Below are positions 1 through 10,156 of a DNA stretch of 64,000 nucleotides, one piece after another. The stretch is from NCBI GenBank assembly GCA_015501055.1, contig JADNYV010000009.1:1-64000 (forward strand), read 5' to 3'. Numbering within the stretch: the first letter of the stretch is position 1; each line of letters opens with the position of its first letter. The notes beneath the pieces were generated by a model. The model made no database searches and was not told the origin of the DNA. It saw only the letters and a list, made by a program, of their open reading frames with translations. This DNA is from Mucidula mucida (lineage: Eukaryota; Basidiomycota; Agaricomycetes; Agaricales; Physalacriaceae). A program made the translations under genes and the position numbers.

Positions 1-213
1 AGAAGAACGACACAATGTCGCATTGGTGATGCTAGCCAAGTTCTTCGCCCACTAGACAGGCTGCTTCGATATCGATAGGGGAATATCATCTCATAATACT
101 GAATCTTCGTCCGACGCACACGATACATGCAGCAATCCAACCACGTTGAGCATGCTTCTAGGGCCTCATCCACTTCGTCTCCGAAAAGCTACATCCTTCC
201 TTCAGACCATCTT

Positions 214-226
214 CGTCAATAAATAC
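214..226 (+). promoter_or_regulatory. TATA-like promoter motif CGTCAATAAATAC, copy 1
   Basis: The 13-mer lies 27 bases before the ATG of a short signal-peptide ORF. The identical 13-mer occurs at 21383-21395, 35 bases before another short signal-peptide ORF. The AATAAATA core resembles a TATA box. Shared promoter function is inferred from identity and matching position. Confidence 0.4.
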
Positions 227-252
227 AAACCAAGTTGTTTCCTCTCTCATCA

Positions 253-438
253 ATGTCCAAAATGTCTTTAGCAAGAAAATTTGGCATCGCCGGCTTTCTC
301 GCGCTTGCTTTGCTTGTCCATTCGCATCCTATCGACGTGCGATACGTTCACGACACTAATTCAAGTAGCTTGCCATGCCATCTATCCGATCTCCGTGCAA
401 CTAAATCGTTCTCCAGGCGAGACAGTGCCTTGTATTGA
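253..438 (+). CDS. Short ORF with signal peptide (candidate small secreted peptide)
   Basis: A 61-residue ORF begins MSKMSLARKFGIAGFLALALL and continues VHSHPIDVRY. This is a classic signal peptide: basic start, hydrophobic core (about residues 10-22) and a polar cleavage region. The rest is short and polar with one Cys, and a dibasic RR occurs near the end. A TATA-like motif sits just upstream, and the gene converges on a UstYa-like gene ending near 750. A second short ORF with a similar leader and the same promoter motif lies upstream of the other UstYa-like gene. In ascomycete dikaritin clusters, UstYa proteins act on secreted precursor peptides, so a precursor role is possible. No repeated core peptide is visible, and a 3' exon may be missing. 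It could also be a decayed gene start. Confidence 0.35.
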   Translation: MSKMSLARKFGIAGFLALALLVHSHPIDVRYVHDTNSSSLPCHLSDLRATKSFSRRDSALY

Positions 439-749
439 CGACCCCCGTAATAACGGTCGCGCGAGGGATGGACTGGAATCATGCTACTGACCGCGCTGTT
501 GGGTACGCCATAATCAGGCCGCGGCTGCAATCTGATAACATTGTCTTTAGCGTGCCCCATGTTCCTCGTCTCTGAACTTGTCAATCGTGTCCATAATAAA
601 GCATTTATCTGCCTGTTTGGAACTTCATTGCACGGCTGCTAAAATATTTAACTCGACTTTCCCCTCTTTGACAGTTCGTTTCTTACACTCACCGCTCTCA
701 ATCGTTGCGGTGAGACGCACGTATAATTTGTCGCAAGTAGATCTACGTA
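439..749. other. Intergenic, nothing recognised
   Basis: No conserved protein, RNA or repeat was seen. ORFs here are short and lack family features. Untranslated ends of the two convergent flanking genes are likely. Confidence 0.4.
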
Positions 750-1476
750 CTAGAGCTGCTCGACTTCGACGCGTTCCATTGAGCAAAATTCTCTTCCACA
801 ACGGCATATACTGTGTTCCAATCCCTGCACACATGTGTCGCACCTTCCTTTCCACCTCAAAATCCCTTTCTTCCCATCCATTCTCTCCAACGTCAGGTCG
901 GGCTTACACATCGTCAGCTGTCGTAGATAATTCAAGCAATGTTGGATGTGTCCTTCCGCTACGACCTTGGCTGGATCGGCATCGAATGCGAGATTCAAGA
1001 GCCGCAGGCAATGCAGCTCGTGGAACATGTTCACCACGAAGACGCGCTCCTCCGAGCCCAAGCGTACGTAGCCTGCTGAGCTTGTCCCTAGTTGCAAGGA
1101 GAACCAATCGGCGTCAGACGCGGTGCCCGCGACCTGGAATCTGACGCTCTCCTCTACCGTCAACAGGACCTCGTCGAGCACCGAGTTGGGTAACGGAAGG
1201 TATTGGGGGAAATCATGTCCACGATAAGCGTATACTAAGCCTACGTTAATTGACGTCCCCGACACAGTGTAAGTCAAGACGCACATAGATCTTCTGGCGA
1301 GAAATCTTGTACCATCTGTTACGATGTCCGAGATAGCCCAGGTTCAAAAGACTGGCGAGGAGCAGTATAGCTGCGACAGGTGCAAATGAATGCATGGGAA
1401 CGGACAATTCAGGTACAATCTGAAGAGTAGAGCGGTCGAAGTCAGTTCGAAAGCGCCGAGCATCAGAATCCGCCAC
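750..1476 (-). CDS. UstYa-like (DUF3328) membrane oxidase-like protein 1
   Basis: The N-terminal exon (1476 to about 1285) carries one transmembrane helix (MHSFAPVAAILLLASLLNLGYLG), and a short intron near 1240-1284 joins it to the main exon. The main exon shows the DUF3328 pattern: YAYRGHDFP near the start, then the two diagnostic motifs HELHC and HIQHC followed by LNYLRQLTMCKPDLTLE. UstYa proteins are single-pass membrane proteins that catalyse oxidation or cyclisation in fungal RiPP pathways. The paired HxxHC motifs are thought to bind the metal or act in catalysis. The C-terminus after DLTLE diverges from the family, so an unrecognised 3' intron is likely. The exact start (1476 or an inner Met near 1395) is uncertain. 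A paralogue lies at 21849. Confidence 0.75.
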
Positions 1477-1766
1477 TTGGCAAGTTCCGTGTGAACGAGG
1501 ACTTCGTTCCTATCGCATGCGTGTTCCTATTTCTCCTTTCGATTTCGTGTTCGACCTGCGCATTTAATGCGAACCCTCCCGCTAGAGAATTCCATTTCGC
1601 CTAGTGTAGAGTACCTGTGTACCGCATTTGTGCCGCTTCTTCGGCATTTGCCTGTTCTTCTAAAGCCGCAAGGAAAGGTATCCGGTGGCCACTTTAAATC
1701 TAGACAACGCCGAGCTACATAAGAATCAGTAAGTCTTCACAAGAGGCGGCGAGGGTTTTGAGCGTC

Positions 1767-2446
1767 ATGTGCAACTTTGAAACCATTGCCGTAGTAGCTC
1801 TCGTGGTGACCGTGGCAAGTGATGTGAAGGCGCTCGATGTAAGTAACTTCATCGGCAAATTCTTGTGCGGCGCTAACGTTTAATAGCCCCGCGCAGAATG
1901 TGGAGAGCATGGCGTGTGTCCGACTAATAGTGAGTGCACTCCAGGAGGTCTGTAAAATCATCTCTATCAGAGATCGCTTGCTCAATAGACTTCAGCTCCG
2001 AGCTTTTGTATTCCTCCACGAGTAGCTGACAATAGCACCTTGACATACACCGAAGTCCAAGGGTTTGGACGACCAGTGGCGCCTGTCGGGCATGTCTCCA
2101 ACGACAACCCAATTCTGTCTGGACGGGCTGCACCGACGCGAATTTTGGAGGGTCTTGCTTGACATACTCTTTGGCCTGCGACTTCTGTGTTCCTCTTGAC
2201 GGAATTTGGGTCCATTCCCTGTCAAGCATTCGAATTGTCGAGCCGACCGTAGGATGCAACTTTTGGGTGTAAGCTTCAGTTTTCTTGACAGTTTGGAAAG
2301 GAGAAAACTGCTCATCACCGTGACGGTCTTCAGTAATTCGAACTGCGTCGGCGATGGAATCAACATTAATTTCGGAGCCATCTTCGATTTTTCAGCGACA
2401 AAATATAACGATCGCATCGTCGCGTTCAACTGTTACCGACATTGAG
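1767..2446 (+). CDS. Small secreted cysteine-containing protein (partial exon model)
   Basis: The start exon 1767-1838 encodes MCNFETIAVVALVVTVASDV and KALD, a plausible signal peptide, and ends at a GTAAGT donor. Exon 2 (1887-1929, after TAATAG) encodes a Cys-containing stretch PRAECGEHGVCPTN. The last exon, ending at 2446, encodes NSNCVGDGININFG, FDFSATKYNDRI and a terminal NCYRH, in the style of small secreted fungal proteins. Middle exons are unresolved. The last exon is repeated in degenerate form at about 27215-27330, which shows it belonged to a duplicated block. Function is unknown. Confidence 0.4.
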
Positions 2447-2985
2447 TGGATGTAGGATTTGTCTCAGCCTCCACTGATTGTCTCTTCGAGTCCAGTCGAT
2501 ATACTGCAAACTGTGGTGTGGCTATCCCGGGCAGTACTCCACGTTGTAGACTCCAGAAGTTATAGGACTCAGGAATAAGCAGCCATAGATAGAGCAAATG
2601 AAATGAGAGCGTTGCTGTGAGGATGTGTGGCAGGCAACACGAAGCCTGACGACAAAAATACTTCCAGGATACAAACGTTCGGAAGTAGAACGACCGATAA
2701 TTCTTCAGGAATGCTCAGAAGTGATTATGTGACTTCTATTTCTCGTCGTTTGTGGCGCTACCTTTCGGCGAGGAACCAATCAGAAGTAGCCATGCCATTT
2801 TGAAGTGCCACGATTTCAGTGTCCAAGCATTGGCCCTGTGATTCGGGCGAACTGCTAGCAAGATCACCGACGTCGCAAGGCGGCTATTCTAAAGTGAGTG
2901 AAAGTATTGTACATGATGTATATAGAATGCGCAATAGACAGACCAGATATCGTTTAACAAGGTGGCAGTCTAAATGCAAGGAATG
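2447..2985. repeat. Intergenic region sharing a degenerate repeat with 27358-27500
   Basis: About 2740-2895 aligns by eye with 27358-27500. Both share a CTTCTATTTCTCG-like start, GTTTGTGGCG, ACGATTTCAGTGTCCAA, GCTAGCAAGAT and GGCTATTCT. No gene was recognised. It is part of the old duplication that also copied the neighbouring genes. Confidence 0.5.
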
Positions 2986-4482
2986 TTACGCAATGGAACG
3001 AGACAATCCATTCATACGCTGCTCCCTTGTCGCTGCGTAACAATCGATGTACGTCCTGTCAGCGAGTGATGGCTGTCTCCGAAGAGAGTTCAAGACATCC
3101 TTCGTGCAGTACACTCTCTCCTCGAGGGAGTCGCAGAAGCGATGTCCTGTCAACGACGCAAAAATCTCCTTCTCCACACCTGGCACACCAAAAGTTACAC
3201 ACAGGTGGCAAATTTCAGCTTTGGTCAACCCAAAAGCCGTTGCAAGGCGATCGTCGCGCGAGCAGTCCTCGGCAAACACGCTCCAAATATCGCGCCCACC
3301 GCAACGTAGCCGCAACTCGGCTGGAGTTGCTTGCCCAAGGAGTATACCACGGCACCAGAACTGGTGAGAGATGTAACCCAAAGGCGCGATCAAAGACAGG
3401 GCGCCCAGAGCGCATCAGCCATACCTAGAAATAAGCCGTCAGTTTAGAGACGCTATGGAGTATAGAGCCTGGTCTACCAGTAATGCCATAAAGAGATCAT
3501 AGCGACCGACGGGGTCAAAGATGGAGGGATCAACGCGTTTCGAGCCATTCTTGTCCAAAGGACATACCGGAATATGAACGCGGCGAGAGCACTGTCAATA
3601 TGATTAAGGAGAGCTTCCTGAAATCTATCCGGGGACGATGTGTTAAGGCTCCTCAGAGAAAATGAGAGGATGAGCTGGTCCTGCAAGTGGAAGTCGAACA
3701 GGCTTTCTTTCCGGTCAAACAGATATCCAACGGACGACTTTTCGAAAACACGCCGAGCCGGGGCAGGTTTCTCGTCATGAATATTATGAAACGACTGGAG
3801 CATGGTCAAGAACGACGTCTGTCCGAATCCAGGTGGGCGGCATATGATGACGAAGCGGCGGCTGGATCTCGAATCTTGGGGATGGGAGAGTTCTACGATG
3901 CCACGCGATTTGTCTGCCCATGCAATATCGCCCATGTAGACGGTATCACGAAAGCCAAGGCGAGGGGATGGGAGAAGCTACATATTTGTGGGAATGACGG
4001 CATAGCAAACGAGAGTTTTAACCTACCAGCGAAGGGCAAGCGCCAAATGCCTTGGAGCACGCTCTGCCTGACCAAAAGACAACACCAGAACGTTGCATGT
4101 CTTCGTTGTCGACGTTAGTAACAACAATATTATCATCTTCTTTATCGCAGCCGTCGTCATCAACGACTTCCGTAGGCTTGAAAACGGGCTCTAGCACCAT
4201 CGCATCGAAGCATGATTTGAGTGGCGGGATCCGACCTTCGGTCGACGCGTTATTTCGCGTTGTGGGTCGTGAAGACGTGTCAAAAAATGTGCCAGAGTCA
4301 CCGAGGAGAGCATCTGAATGTGGGAACATTGTCAGCTAAACATGACGACAAGAATGCCAAAACTCGCCGACAGGAGATCTATTAGCAGAAAGACTGCTTT
4401 TCAAGGGCTCTTTTCTGGGATGTGATAGAGAAAAGATTTCAGTGTAGTTCATGGGGTCGAGGCTGTGGTGGGAGTCGGACAT
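2986..4482 (-). pseudogene. AAA-ATPase-like gene, copy A (decayed)
   Basis: This is a paralogue of the intact genes at 7891 and 31200 with the same four-exon plan: 4482-4368, 4313-4027, 3977-3478 and 3424-2986. The acidic N-terminal region and the P-loop region still align. Three lesions show loss of function. The Walker A Lys is replaced by Gln (GFGQTS). Exon 3 is one base short, causing a frameshift after FRYV with a stop soon after the exon end. Exon 4 lacks about 77 nt, removing the Walker B segment (VVDNYD in the intact copies). The first intron also has a GC donor (GCGAGT) where the intact copies have GTGAGT. It lies downstream of partner 1 on the same strand. It is the most diverged of the three copies. 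Confidence 0.85.
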
Positions 4483-4513
4483 GATGGTCAAGGATCAGAG
4501 ACGATGAGGGCCA

Positions 4514-4521
4514 TCACGTGA
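4514..4521. promoter_or_regulatory. TCACGTGA palindrome upstream of AAA copy A
   Basis: This E-box-type palindrome lies 32 bases upstream of the copy A start codon. It recurs in the bidirectional promoters of both intact pairs (7775-7782, 31085-31092) and at 27843-27850. CACGTG is a known core for fungal bHLH/bZIP factors; a regulatory role here is inferred. Confidence 0.4.
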
Positions 4522-4694
4522 TCTCATGCTCTTGTCGTCCTCCCAAAGGAATGGTAGCTTGACCGGGCACTCATCTCTTACTTAATCATGCTCAAATCCA
4601 TCGTAATTCATTAACATAATTTCATCGAAAAAATACAGCAACCGTAAGTATGAGTGGATAAATGAATGTAAGTATGAGTAGAAAAATCCAAGCT

Positions 4695-7657
4695 TCAAGC
4701 CCGGTGAAACCTATGCGCCTTCTCGATCGACGGAAGCTGATAGTGAATGATATACTTGCCGCACAGAAGCATCCAGATGTACGCCCTAATGACCGTATTC
4801 TCCCCAGTCGTCCTCGATTCGATAACCGACCACTCTATGCCTTCGGGGCTGGTGCCACCCAATACCTTGCCGTCCACAATCATCGTCTCACCCGCCGCAA
4901 CGAGCTCCTGATACTCCCTTACCTGTGCGATTCCCTTCCGGAACCGCGTGTCGACACGTTCGTAGCAGTCCTTGTTTCGAGAGCGATACTTGACAATCAA
5001 GTCGGTCCAGTACAGATTGGCGCTGTACTTTCGATACCCGGGTCGCCCTCCGTTCGCCTTGAGTTCCGCGGTGAGATCGACTTCCGCCTTGTTCTCCCAA
5101 TGGTTAGCGTCGGGCCACTCGTTTTCCATGATGGGGTCGATCTTGTCCGTGATGAAAGTGCGAAGTTGGAAGGTAGATGGGTTGATATCATCGACGGTGC
5201 CGGCGTATACGTTCGTAGCGTTCGCGACCTTGAGTTCGTGGACGGCGCCTTCCTCAGGTTCGTAATAGTCGACATAGAGGTTCGATGTCTGCTTGTTCAG
5301 TGCGTCGTTGAGACCACGATCGATAGGTCCCTTCTTGAGGCGAAGCTCAGGTAGACTGAGTAGATGTCCGACATACATGTCCCGAGAATCCAACCGCTCC
5401 TTGAACATCAGGTGGAACGAGTTTTCCTGAAGGTCTCTTGTCATCGTCAACGGCAGCGACTGGTAGTATTTCTCCAAACGGCGCGACATGTCCACAGGGT
5501 CGTGCGAATACGTGGTTTGCTCAATCGTGGTCATACGGGTTCGGAAGACCTCGAGAATCTGCCATCGTTGAGTGAGTGGGAGTGAACCTGACGAACTCAA
5601 GAAAACTTACCAATTGTTTCGCCTGCGTATTCGCAAACACCACTTTGCATGTTCCGTCCAGTGCGCGGTCGGTTAGAGCCAGCAAAAGCCCGAGGCTCAA
5701 CAGTAAATTGGAGACCGGATCCTTGCGGGACCCTTCGACGAGGTGTGAGGCACCCGATGTAGCAGAACCTGCCTGTACGAGTTGGCGAGGAGGGATATCG
5801 CTGTAGCAAAATTGCCGATCAACGTTAACCAAAAAAGGAGGTGCTCCAGAGTGAATAGAGCTGTCTTCAAGCTTGTTTCGCTGGTCGGGTTCCATTCGGC
5901 AGAGCCCTATGGCGATGGCACGTTCAATGTCGCTACTGATACCCAAGGATAGATATCGATTCGAGGTTGGATCCTTGGTTAAGCGAGGTTCGAGAGAGAC
6001 GGTCGCATCGTTGCGATTCGCCCATGCTAGTTCAAGAACCGATACAAGGAAAGCGTAACGGAGTCGTGGTCCATATTTTGTGACCCCATCCTCAGAGGTA
6101 TACAGGTTCCGGAGATCTCCAACAGTTCTTGATGGCGATCGCCTAGAGTTTTCTTGTCGGGACTACCACCATTGGGTTTGCGGTATACCCACGACAAGAG
6201 AGCCTTCCCTATTGCCACACGAGGAGAGCAGAGGTCTTGGAACGACGGCAGGGAACTGAGGTCCCTTATTGGAAACAAAGGTGTTTGGATTGCTTCCATC
6301 ATTCCGCTGGTACGAGAAAATCCGTAAACGCGTGCTACCACTGGGGAAGTGACGAGAGGCGCAAGAAAGTTTGCTGATATCCATCTGCAGAGACCATGCT
6401 CCGTCAGATTGACGGAACGGCTACCTTCGAGGCGACCAAGCCACATGTCCGTTGCAGGTGCATCGAAGTCCTTTATCGTGACCACGACGAAGCAACCGGG
6501 CGCGAAACGCTGTACTAGAGACTGCGAGAGACAATGAGAAAAATAGGATTGTCGGAAACCGGAGAACATACCAGAGCGCCTTGGATGGACTCAAGCACGT
6601 CATCGTCATGCAGGGCAATGTCGGAATTGCCCAGGTACTTTCTATATGTCTTGCCAAACGACCATAAAGCCTTCAAGATCTCAGTAGTGAGAGTGGCTTT
6701 AGCCATTCCGTCGGTCAATCCAGTCAAGGGCGAGAAAATGATGGGCAAAACAAGGCACTTTTCACGTAGCGACCCAACTTGTGGGAGCAAATTTGGGGTG
6801 GTGCGAATGGCCAGTCCTTTGAGAGCTTTATCGCTTGACTTCGGCTCCTCAAGGATGTCATGATGACGCTCCAACATGCTGCGAAGTAGACCCATGGGGA
6901 CGGACTCATAGTGGTTGAAAAGGACCACTTTGGTGGATGTGCCTCGGACCAAAGCAGTTTCGATGTCGCCGATAATGAGTGAGAAGTCTATGAGAACAGT
7001 GTTCTGGTTATGGAGAAGAGTTTCAAAGTTGGACGCCAATGAAAACTGTATAAAGTCAGCATGAGATTCGCGAGAAACTGACGAAACACATACGTCCTTC
7101 GAATCTCGGTTGATGGCAGCAAAGATAGTTATTTTTTCTCCATTCGCGTAGTACGTGGACTGCTCAAGAGAGAGAGGAGATGGTCGGATGACCCGATTGG
7201 AGTCGGATTTGTCTGGTGATCGAGGCCTCTTCTGAACGGTGGGCGACGACCTATCAGCTGGAAGCGCGCCGTCGGCCAGCGTACTGTGTGATGGATCGCC
7301 ATTCACCGAGGCTCGGGGAACGTAGAAAACAACCAAGTGACAGCCAGCAAAGAGGCGTCGAGCAATGTTTCGTATCTGCTGTTGCGGATCGAGCTTCTCC
7401 TCTTCATTAAGGACATCTGCGTGAGTTGCTGACGCAGGCTGAAGCGAAGTGGTCGATATGATGGTCTCCAGCATCACATACTGTGCGGAGCACGGCTCAG
7501 CGAAGCACATGTTGAAATGTCCATCTCTTATGGCGGAAAAGAGACTCTCCACCGTAAGACTGGTTTTACAGTCATCAGGAAGCTTGATTTCGGCCTTGCG
7601 AAGGGTACCATCCATTTGAGGAGGATGGCCATGTAGAAGAGCGTAACGAACGATCAT
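4695..7657 (-). CDS. Large protein of unknown family, partner of AAA-ATPase-like gene (partner 1)
   Basis: Exons 7657-6572, 6521-6104, 6026-5611 and 5558-4695 join in phase with GT-AG introns of 50, 77 and 52 nt, giving 927 residues. I do not recognise the family. Visible features are a basic NLS-like KRPRSPDK at 143-150, mixed alpha/beta segments without signal peptide or membrane helices, and a polar C-terminal third. A D737 to E748-L-K750 spacing (VDYYEPEEGAVHELK) resembles a PD-(D/E)XK nuclease core, but this is weak. It shares a 233-bp bidirectional promoter with AAA copy B, and the two genes are duplicated together at 28025-32790. This copy is intact; copy 2 is frameshifted. I infer that the two products work together, perhaps in the nucleus. 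It could instead be an unrelated neighbour carried along by duplication. Confidence 0.8.
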
Positions 7658-7890
7658 GGAGGAAGAAAAAAGAGAATTTCGGTGATAGTAGCTGTCGAAG
7701 CGTTCCGCGTTGGAGGCAACAAAGAGAAATGCTTTTGTGCGAGCCCATTGTCGGCTAGAGCAAAGATAATGCAGTCACGTGATAGTCCTTTGTTGACTCC
7801 AAAACGGGTAACGCGACCCTTGGAGGTTGATCATTAACCATCATCTCCGTCGACTCCCACCACAAACTCACCGTTACCGACTGCACTGAA
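7658..7890. promoter_or_regulatory. Bidirectional promoter of partner 1 and AAA copy B
   Basis: The start codons of the two divergent genes are 233 bases apart, so both promoters must lie here. The palindrome TCACGTGA is at 7775-7782. The segment is conserved at 30978-31199 between the second pair. Confidence 0.6.
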
Positions 7891-9471
7891 ATGTCTCCTT
7901 TACCGTGTCCTGTTCAAGACTCCTTGCAAGACAGTTCTAATGGACGTCTATCTCCTGCCGGTGAGTCTTGCCATTCTAGTCGTCGTGCAGAATCTGATAG
8001 TCGTCCCAAATGCAGATACTCTTTTTGGCGACTCTGGCTCGCTGTCAGACTCGTATTCGAGACTCACAACACCAACGAACACGTCGTGGTCGCCGTCAGC
8101 GTCGACCGACGTTTCGCCTGAAGGCTGGGTCTCGCCATTGAAATCATGCTTCGAAGCGATGGTGCTAGAGCCCGCCTGCGAGTACGCGGACTGCGAGCCT
8201 ATGGAAGTCGTTGCCTACGACGACGGCGATGGAGAAGTCAACGATTTCATGGTTGAAGAAACCGACATCGACAACAAAGACATGCCACCTTCTGGCGTTG
8301 TCTTTTGGTCAGGCAGAGCGGCCTTGAAAGCACTTGGGGCTTGTGCTTCGCTGGTGGGCTCAACTCTCTTTCTGCTATGCTGTCATTGACACAGATTGTA
8401 GCTTCTCCCAACCCCTCGCCTCGGGTTTCGCGATATCGTTTACGCGGGCAACATCGCTTGGGCGAACAAAGCACAAAGTATTGTGGAACTTTGTGGTCTC
8501 CAACGATCACTCTACCTCCGTATCCCCATCATTTGCCGGCCATCTGGATTCGGGAAGACGTCGTTCTTGACCATGCTCCAATCATTCCACAATATACGCG
8601 ACGACAAACCCGCCCCGGCTCGGCGCGTTTTCAGTCAACTGTCCCTGGACTATGTGTTTGGACACGAAGCCAACCTGCGCAAATACCACTTTCAGGACCA
8701 TCTCATCCTCACATTCGACCTAAGGAACCTCGACGTATCGTCTCCGCAGGTCTTCAAGCAAGATCTCCTTGACGAAATAGACAATGTCCTCTCTGATTTC
8801 ATTTGGCGGTATGGGTATCTCTTGGACCAGGATGGTTCCAAACGTGTCGACCCCACCATCTTTGACTCTGTGGGTCGCTTCGATCTCTTCGGAGCATTAC
8901 TAGTAGGTTGACTTCCTTGCCACCCAGCGTCTCTATGTTCATGGTTCATTTCTAGGAATGGTTATTGGACGCCGGGCTCCCCGTCTTCCTCGTGGTCGAC
9001 AACTACGACTCTGCGCAGCGCGCTTCAAACGGCGACAGCCAGATTACCCACATTCTGAGCGAGCATTTCGTATCGCCTTTGCGTCACTTCAGTGGCAAAT
9101 TCATTCACCGTGGTATAGTTGTTGGTGAAGCAACTCCGACTGAGTTGCGGCAGCGTTGTGGGTACGACATTTGGACCTCCCTCGGCGAGGATCGCTCGGG
9201 AGACTATCGCCTTGCAACCGCTTTTGGGTTCACAAGGTCCGAAATTCGCCACCTGTGCATAACATTTGGTATACCAGGTGTTGAGAAGGAGATTTTTGCA
9301 TCGCTGGCAGGGCATCGCTTCTCCGACCACGTCCAGGAGAGTGTATACTGCACGAAGGATGTCTTGGACTTTCTTCGGCGACAGCCTGGACTTGCGAATA
9401 GGACATATTTAGACTGTTATTTCGCAACGAAGGAGCAGCTCTGGAATGGTATGTCTAGTACTACAGTGTAA
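7891..9471 (+). CDS. AAA-ATPase-like domain protein, copy B
   Basis: Exons 7891-7960, 8016-8353, 8402-8902 and 8956-9471 join in phase (introns 55, 48 and 53 nt) to give 474 residues. Residues 1-135 are acidic and low in complexity. The P-loop NTPase region follows: Walker A in CRPSGFGKTSFL (K188) and a Walker B-like hydrophobic strand VFLVVDNYD (D318-D321). Further on are the family-typical FGFTRSEIRHL and GHRFSDHVQESVYCTKDVLDFL, which match the end of the AAA-ATPase-like family (PF09820 type). Homologues usually continue into a PD-(D/E)XK nuclease domain; this protein stops just before it. That makes it a stand-alone NTPase, and the divergent partner could supply the missing activity (inference). 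The three copies in the window share intron positions. Confidence 0.85.
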
Positions 9472-9662
9472 TCGCTGTTGCGTAGCTATGTTTGACGCTT
9501 TGTTTTGCTATCTATCTCACATATTCCATATATCTACATTCATGCACAATATGTACAATACAATACGCACCGTCTCTGAATTCTAGTCGTCACACGCTGG
9601 TCGTCCTGTTGTGGATTAGCGAGCACGCCTACTCGAGGTGCTCGGTCGATATGTTCCGAGTA

Positions 9663-10156
9663 CTTGTCCTTATTTATTTTTTTTTTTTTTTTTGGTGGAG
9701 ACTTTGCGCAGAGGCGGTCCGGTGACACAGTCACTTCCAACATGCAGTCTGGTTTTAGCTTGGGGTTTCCACCAAGCTGTTATAGTTAGTATAACATAGG
9801 AAAAGCTGAGAATAATAATTTCACCGCGAGGAAATGCTTTGCGCACTGATCCGTGTGGGACTTGGGACCAATCATGTGATGGGAATTCTACTCCGATCCA
9901 TCCCCTTACTTACCTTCTTCCATCATCACGACGCCGTACCCACTAAAACCCCGCCTACCTCCGTCCAGTCCTTGGGGAGGTTGTGTTCGTCTTTTAACGA
10001 GCCCTTCCAGGTCATGAGGACCTTCTTTTTCGAAAGTGCTTTCTTGCCGAACCGTCTGTGTGTCATTAAGCAGTCTAGTTCTAACCGCTTGTTGATCATT
10101 TTCTTCCAGCGATTTTTCACCTGCTCTGGCGAGAATTCCGCGTCTTGTCCTTATTT
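9663..10156 (-). mobile_element. 5'-truncated non-LTR retrotransposon (LINE tail) with target-site duplication
   Basis: The insert is flanked by a perfect 13-bp direct repeat, CTTGTCCTTATTT (9663-9675 and 10144-10156). It carries a 17-nt poly-A tail on the minus strand (T17 at 9677-9693). The homologous position in block 2 (32981-32993) has a single, uninterrupted copy of the target. The 5' end of the minus strand encodes FSPEQVKNRWKKMINKRLEL and then FGKKALSKK, TWKGSL and LPKDW, ending VLVG. This resembles the C-terminal tail of Tad1/RNase H-type LINE polyproteins in Agaricomycetes (family match from memory). About 370 bp of 3' UTR follows. It is a dead-on-arrival insertion that postdates the block duplication. 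Confidence 0.85.

Noticed and set aside
4662..5354. A 230-codon plus-strand ORF, repeated almost identically at 27992-28684
   Set aside because: It is antisense to exon 4 of the partner gene. That strand has the supported exon structure; conservation of the antisense ORF follows from the recent duplication.
9676..9693. Poly-T run as an assembly artefact
   Set aside because: It sits exactly at the expected 3' end of the LINE next to the target duplication, so it is the poly-A tail. Only its length is doubtful.
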